Below, piece by piece: positions 8,778-10,618 of a DNA stretch of 10,618 bases. The DNA is from Ectocarpus siliculosus. Taxonomy: Eukaryota > Sar > Phaeophyceae > Ectocarpales > Ectocarpaceae. Every line of letters starts with the position of its first letter. The first letter of the stretch is position 1. The notes beneath the pieces are model-generated. The model ran no database searches. It worked only from the letters and a program-made list of their open reading frames with translations, and was not told the DNA's origin. The translations under genes and the position numbers were made by a program. The stretch lies in contig FN649736.1 in assembly GCA_000310025.1 (NCBI GenBank), forward strand, positions 3,702,708 to 3,713,325, in the 5' to 3' direction.

Positions 8778-8782
8778 AAAAA
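8778..8782 (-). terminator. Pol III T-run terminator of tRNA-Met copy 2
   Basis: Five T on the minus strand at the same distance from the tRNA as in copy 1. Confidence 0.78.
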
Positions 8783-8785
8783 GTG

Positions 8786-8859
8786 CGGGGATAGAGAGGC
8801 TCGAACTCTCGACCTTCTGCTTATGAGACAAACGCTCTAGCCAACTGAGCTATATCCCC
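8786..8859 (-). tRNA. tRNA-Met (CAU), elongator type, copy 2
   Basis: The sequence is identical to the copy at 8268-8341, so the same cloverleaf, CAT anticodon, internal A and B boxes and G at the discriminator position apply. It is transcribed away from the RBBP4/MSI1 gene whose start codon lies about 400 bp to its 5' side. Identity of both copies across leader, body and trailer suggests either recent duplication or ongoing homogenisation, and that both are kept intact. Confidence 0.93.
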
Positions 8860-8868
8860 CCCGCACGT

Positions 8869-9606
<738 letters not shown>

Positions 9607-9846
9607 TGAGGGACGGCGGTAGAATAGCATCAGGTTTGGGGCTATGTACACGAAAGACAGGTCGTTGGGGAAAGCTACGAGCGGTGGGAGGGGGGACTAG
9701 CCCAACGAGTCGGCGGCAACTACCTCTGATGATTTCCGCGACACACATTTCCCGAGAGTGTTGCGCGCGATGCGACCCTGCTCACTTCAGTCTTGAATCA
9801 CCCAAAATACGACTTCTCTCCCTCCAGTTCAAATTCAAAAATCAAA

Positions 9847-10413
9847 TCAGGACGAACCGAACGCGTGCTTGTTTTCGTTGTGAGAGGGAAGAACACCATA
9901 CACAGCAACCAAGTGGCCGTTAGCCATACATGTAACAGCATCCAGCGGGAGCGGCAACGCGGCAACGCAACAATCCCGTGCCACGCGGGAAAAATATGGT
10001 ATGGTGTCGATCACGCTCGAGACACATAATCGTTTGAGTCCGTTGGGTAGCACAGGATTTTTCTCACCTATCGGCACAATATCCTTCTTTCTCCGGGCAG
10101 CATAGTCTGCTCGTGGGTCTCCCTTTCTCCACGCGAAGATGAGATTACCTTTGTTTTCGGGTAAAATGGACCACCTGTGTCCAAAGCAGAGTTCACAGCC
10201 AACTCGCCGACCCACAGGCATCCTTCGCAGCCCTGCTCTCAAGAGCCAGTTCGGCGGGGACGTAGCCGATGGTCCCCAAGTGCCAGCAGTAGCCATTGCG
10301 TTGGCAGTAGCCATATAGCGTGGGGGCGCCTCCATCACCGTGCCATCACCGGTTGGCGCCCGCACTGGAGAACCTTCATAAAGTTTGGCCGAGGATGGGG
10401 TGTTCTTGGTTCA
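9847..10413 (-). CDS. Antisense open frame inside the intron, unidentified, possibly mobile-element relic
   Basis: The frame is open for about 189 codons on the minus strand, from just after a TGA near 10414 to its stop at 9847. No ATG lies near its 5' end; the first Met codons come after about 26 residues (MEAPPRYMATANAMATAGTW). It includes RVGCELCFGHRWSILPENKG and FAWRKGDPRADYAARRKKDI, which look protein-like, with Trp, paired Cys and a basic cluster, but I cannot assign a domain. The last third (VYGVLPSHNENKHAFGSS) looks less protein-like. No terminal repeats or target-site duplications were found around it. Options are a nested gene exon, a degraded transposable-element fragment or chance. 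Confidence 0.2.
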
Positions 10414-10598
10414 TACGTTATGCGACAAGTGCCCACGTTATATGGGTAGTTCTCAAATCGAGCTCATAAAATGTTTCGAGGCTGTATCAATTGCTTCACT
10501 GCCAAGCACACCGAGAAGGACTTACGCTCTCTTCAGACCGACCCATGCCCGCATGTAGACTAATTGCGTGAGGACTGAAAGCAAGCACCAAGCGAGCG

Positions 10599-10618
10599 CC
10601 CCCCCCCCCCCCCCCCCC
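10599..10618. repeat. Poly-C tract at the window end
   Basis: Twenty consecutive C occupy the last bases of the window, within the intron of the RBBP4/MSI1-like gene. The true length cannot be judged because the window stops inside it. Confidence 0.95.

Larger units (their letters stand above)
8778..8868 (-). repeat. 91-bp block, copy 2, containing a tRNA-Met gene
   Basis: Identical to 8260-8350 and in the same orientation, 518 bp away. The precise limits at the paired leader and trailer suggest either a short duplicated segment or gene conversion limited to the transcribed unit. Confidence 0.9.

Noticed and set aside
8260-8868. The 91-bp blocks as tRNA-derived SINEs
   Set aside because: There is no SINE body, poly-A tail or target-site duplication; the blocks consist of an intact tRNA with short leader and trailer only.

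Overview
The window looks like nuclear DNA of an intron-rich eukaryote. My best guess is a stramenopile, most likely a brown alga (Ectocarpus-like), with moderate confidence. The reasons are spliced exons of a cysteine-rich, ephrin-receptor-like protein of the kind common in stramenopiles, a decayed ankyrin-repeat gene resembling the large brown-algal ankyrin families, large intergenic and intronic spaces, long poly-G/C tracts, and Pol III-type tRNA genes with T-run terminators. Nothing looks bacterial or phage-like: there are no operons and no ribosome-binding sites. Most long open frames here are chance or shadow frames, because real coding sequence is split into short exons.

Layout. 1-717 (minus): two exons of a cysteine-rich secreted or cell-surface protein, joined in phase across a 424-nt intron and truncated by the window edge. 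718-1222: no gene seen; holds a run of 22 G. 1223-2271 (minus): a small Gly/Lys-rich, very basic protein of unknown function, with two well-supported exons and a weak third. 2272-3475: nothing convincing. 3476-4752 (plus): an ankyrin-repeat gene broken by two frameshifts and one in-frame stop, called a pseudogene. 4753-8259: mostly non-coding, with two open frames of doubtful meaning (5512-5829 minus, 5981-6442 plus), simple repeats and a GTC microsatellite. 8260-8868 (minus): two identical elongator tRNA-Met(CAU) genes inside identical 91-bp blocks 518 bp apart. 9202-9599 (plus): pyrimidine-rich leader and first coding exon of an RBBP4/MSI1-type WD40 histone chaperone with an unusually long Ala/Pro-rich N-terminus. 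9600-10618: its first intron, running off the window and carrying an antisense open frame of about 190 codons.

The genes do not form a pathway. The tRNA genes and the RBBP4/MSI1 gene are transcribed divergently. I found no convincing new multi-gene system. The points most worth a second look are the tRNA twin blocks with a G at the discriminator position, the unidentified Gly/Lys-rich gene, the missing 5' part of the cysteine-rich gene, and the long N-terminus of the histone chaperone.
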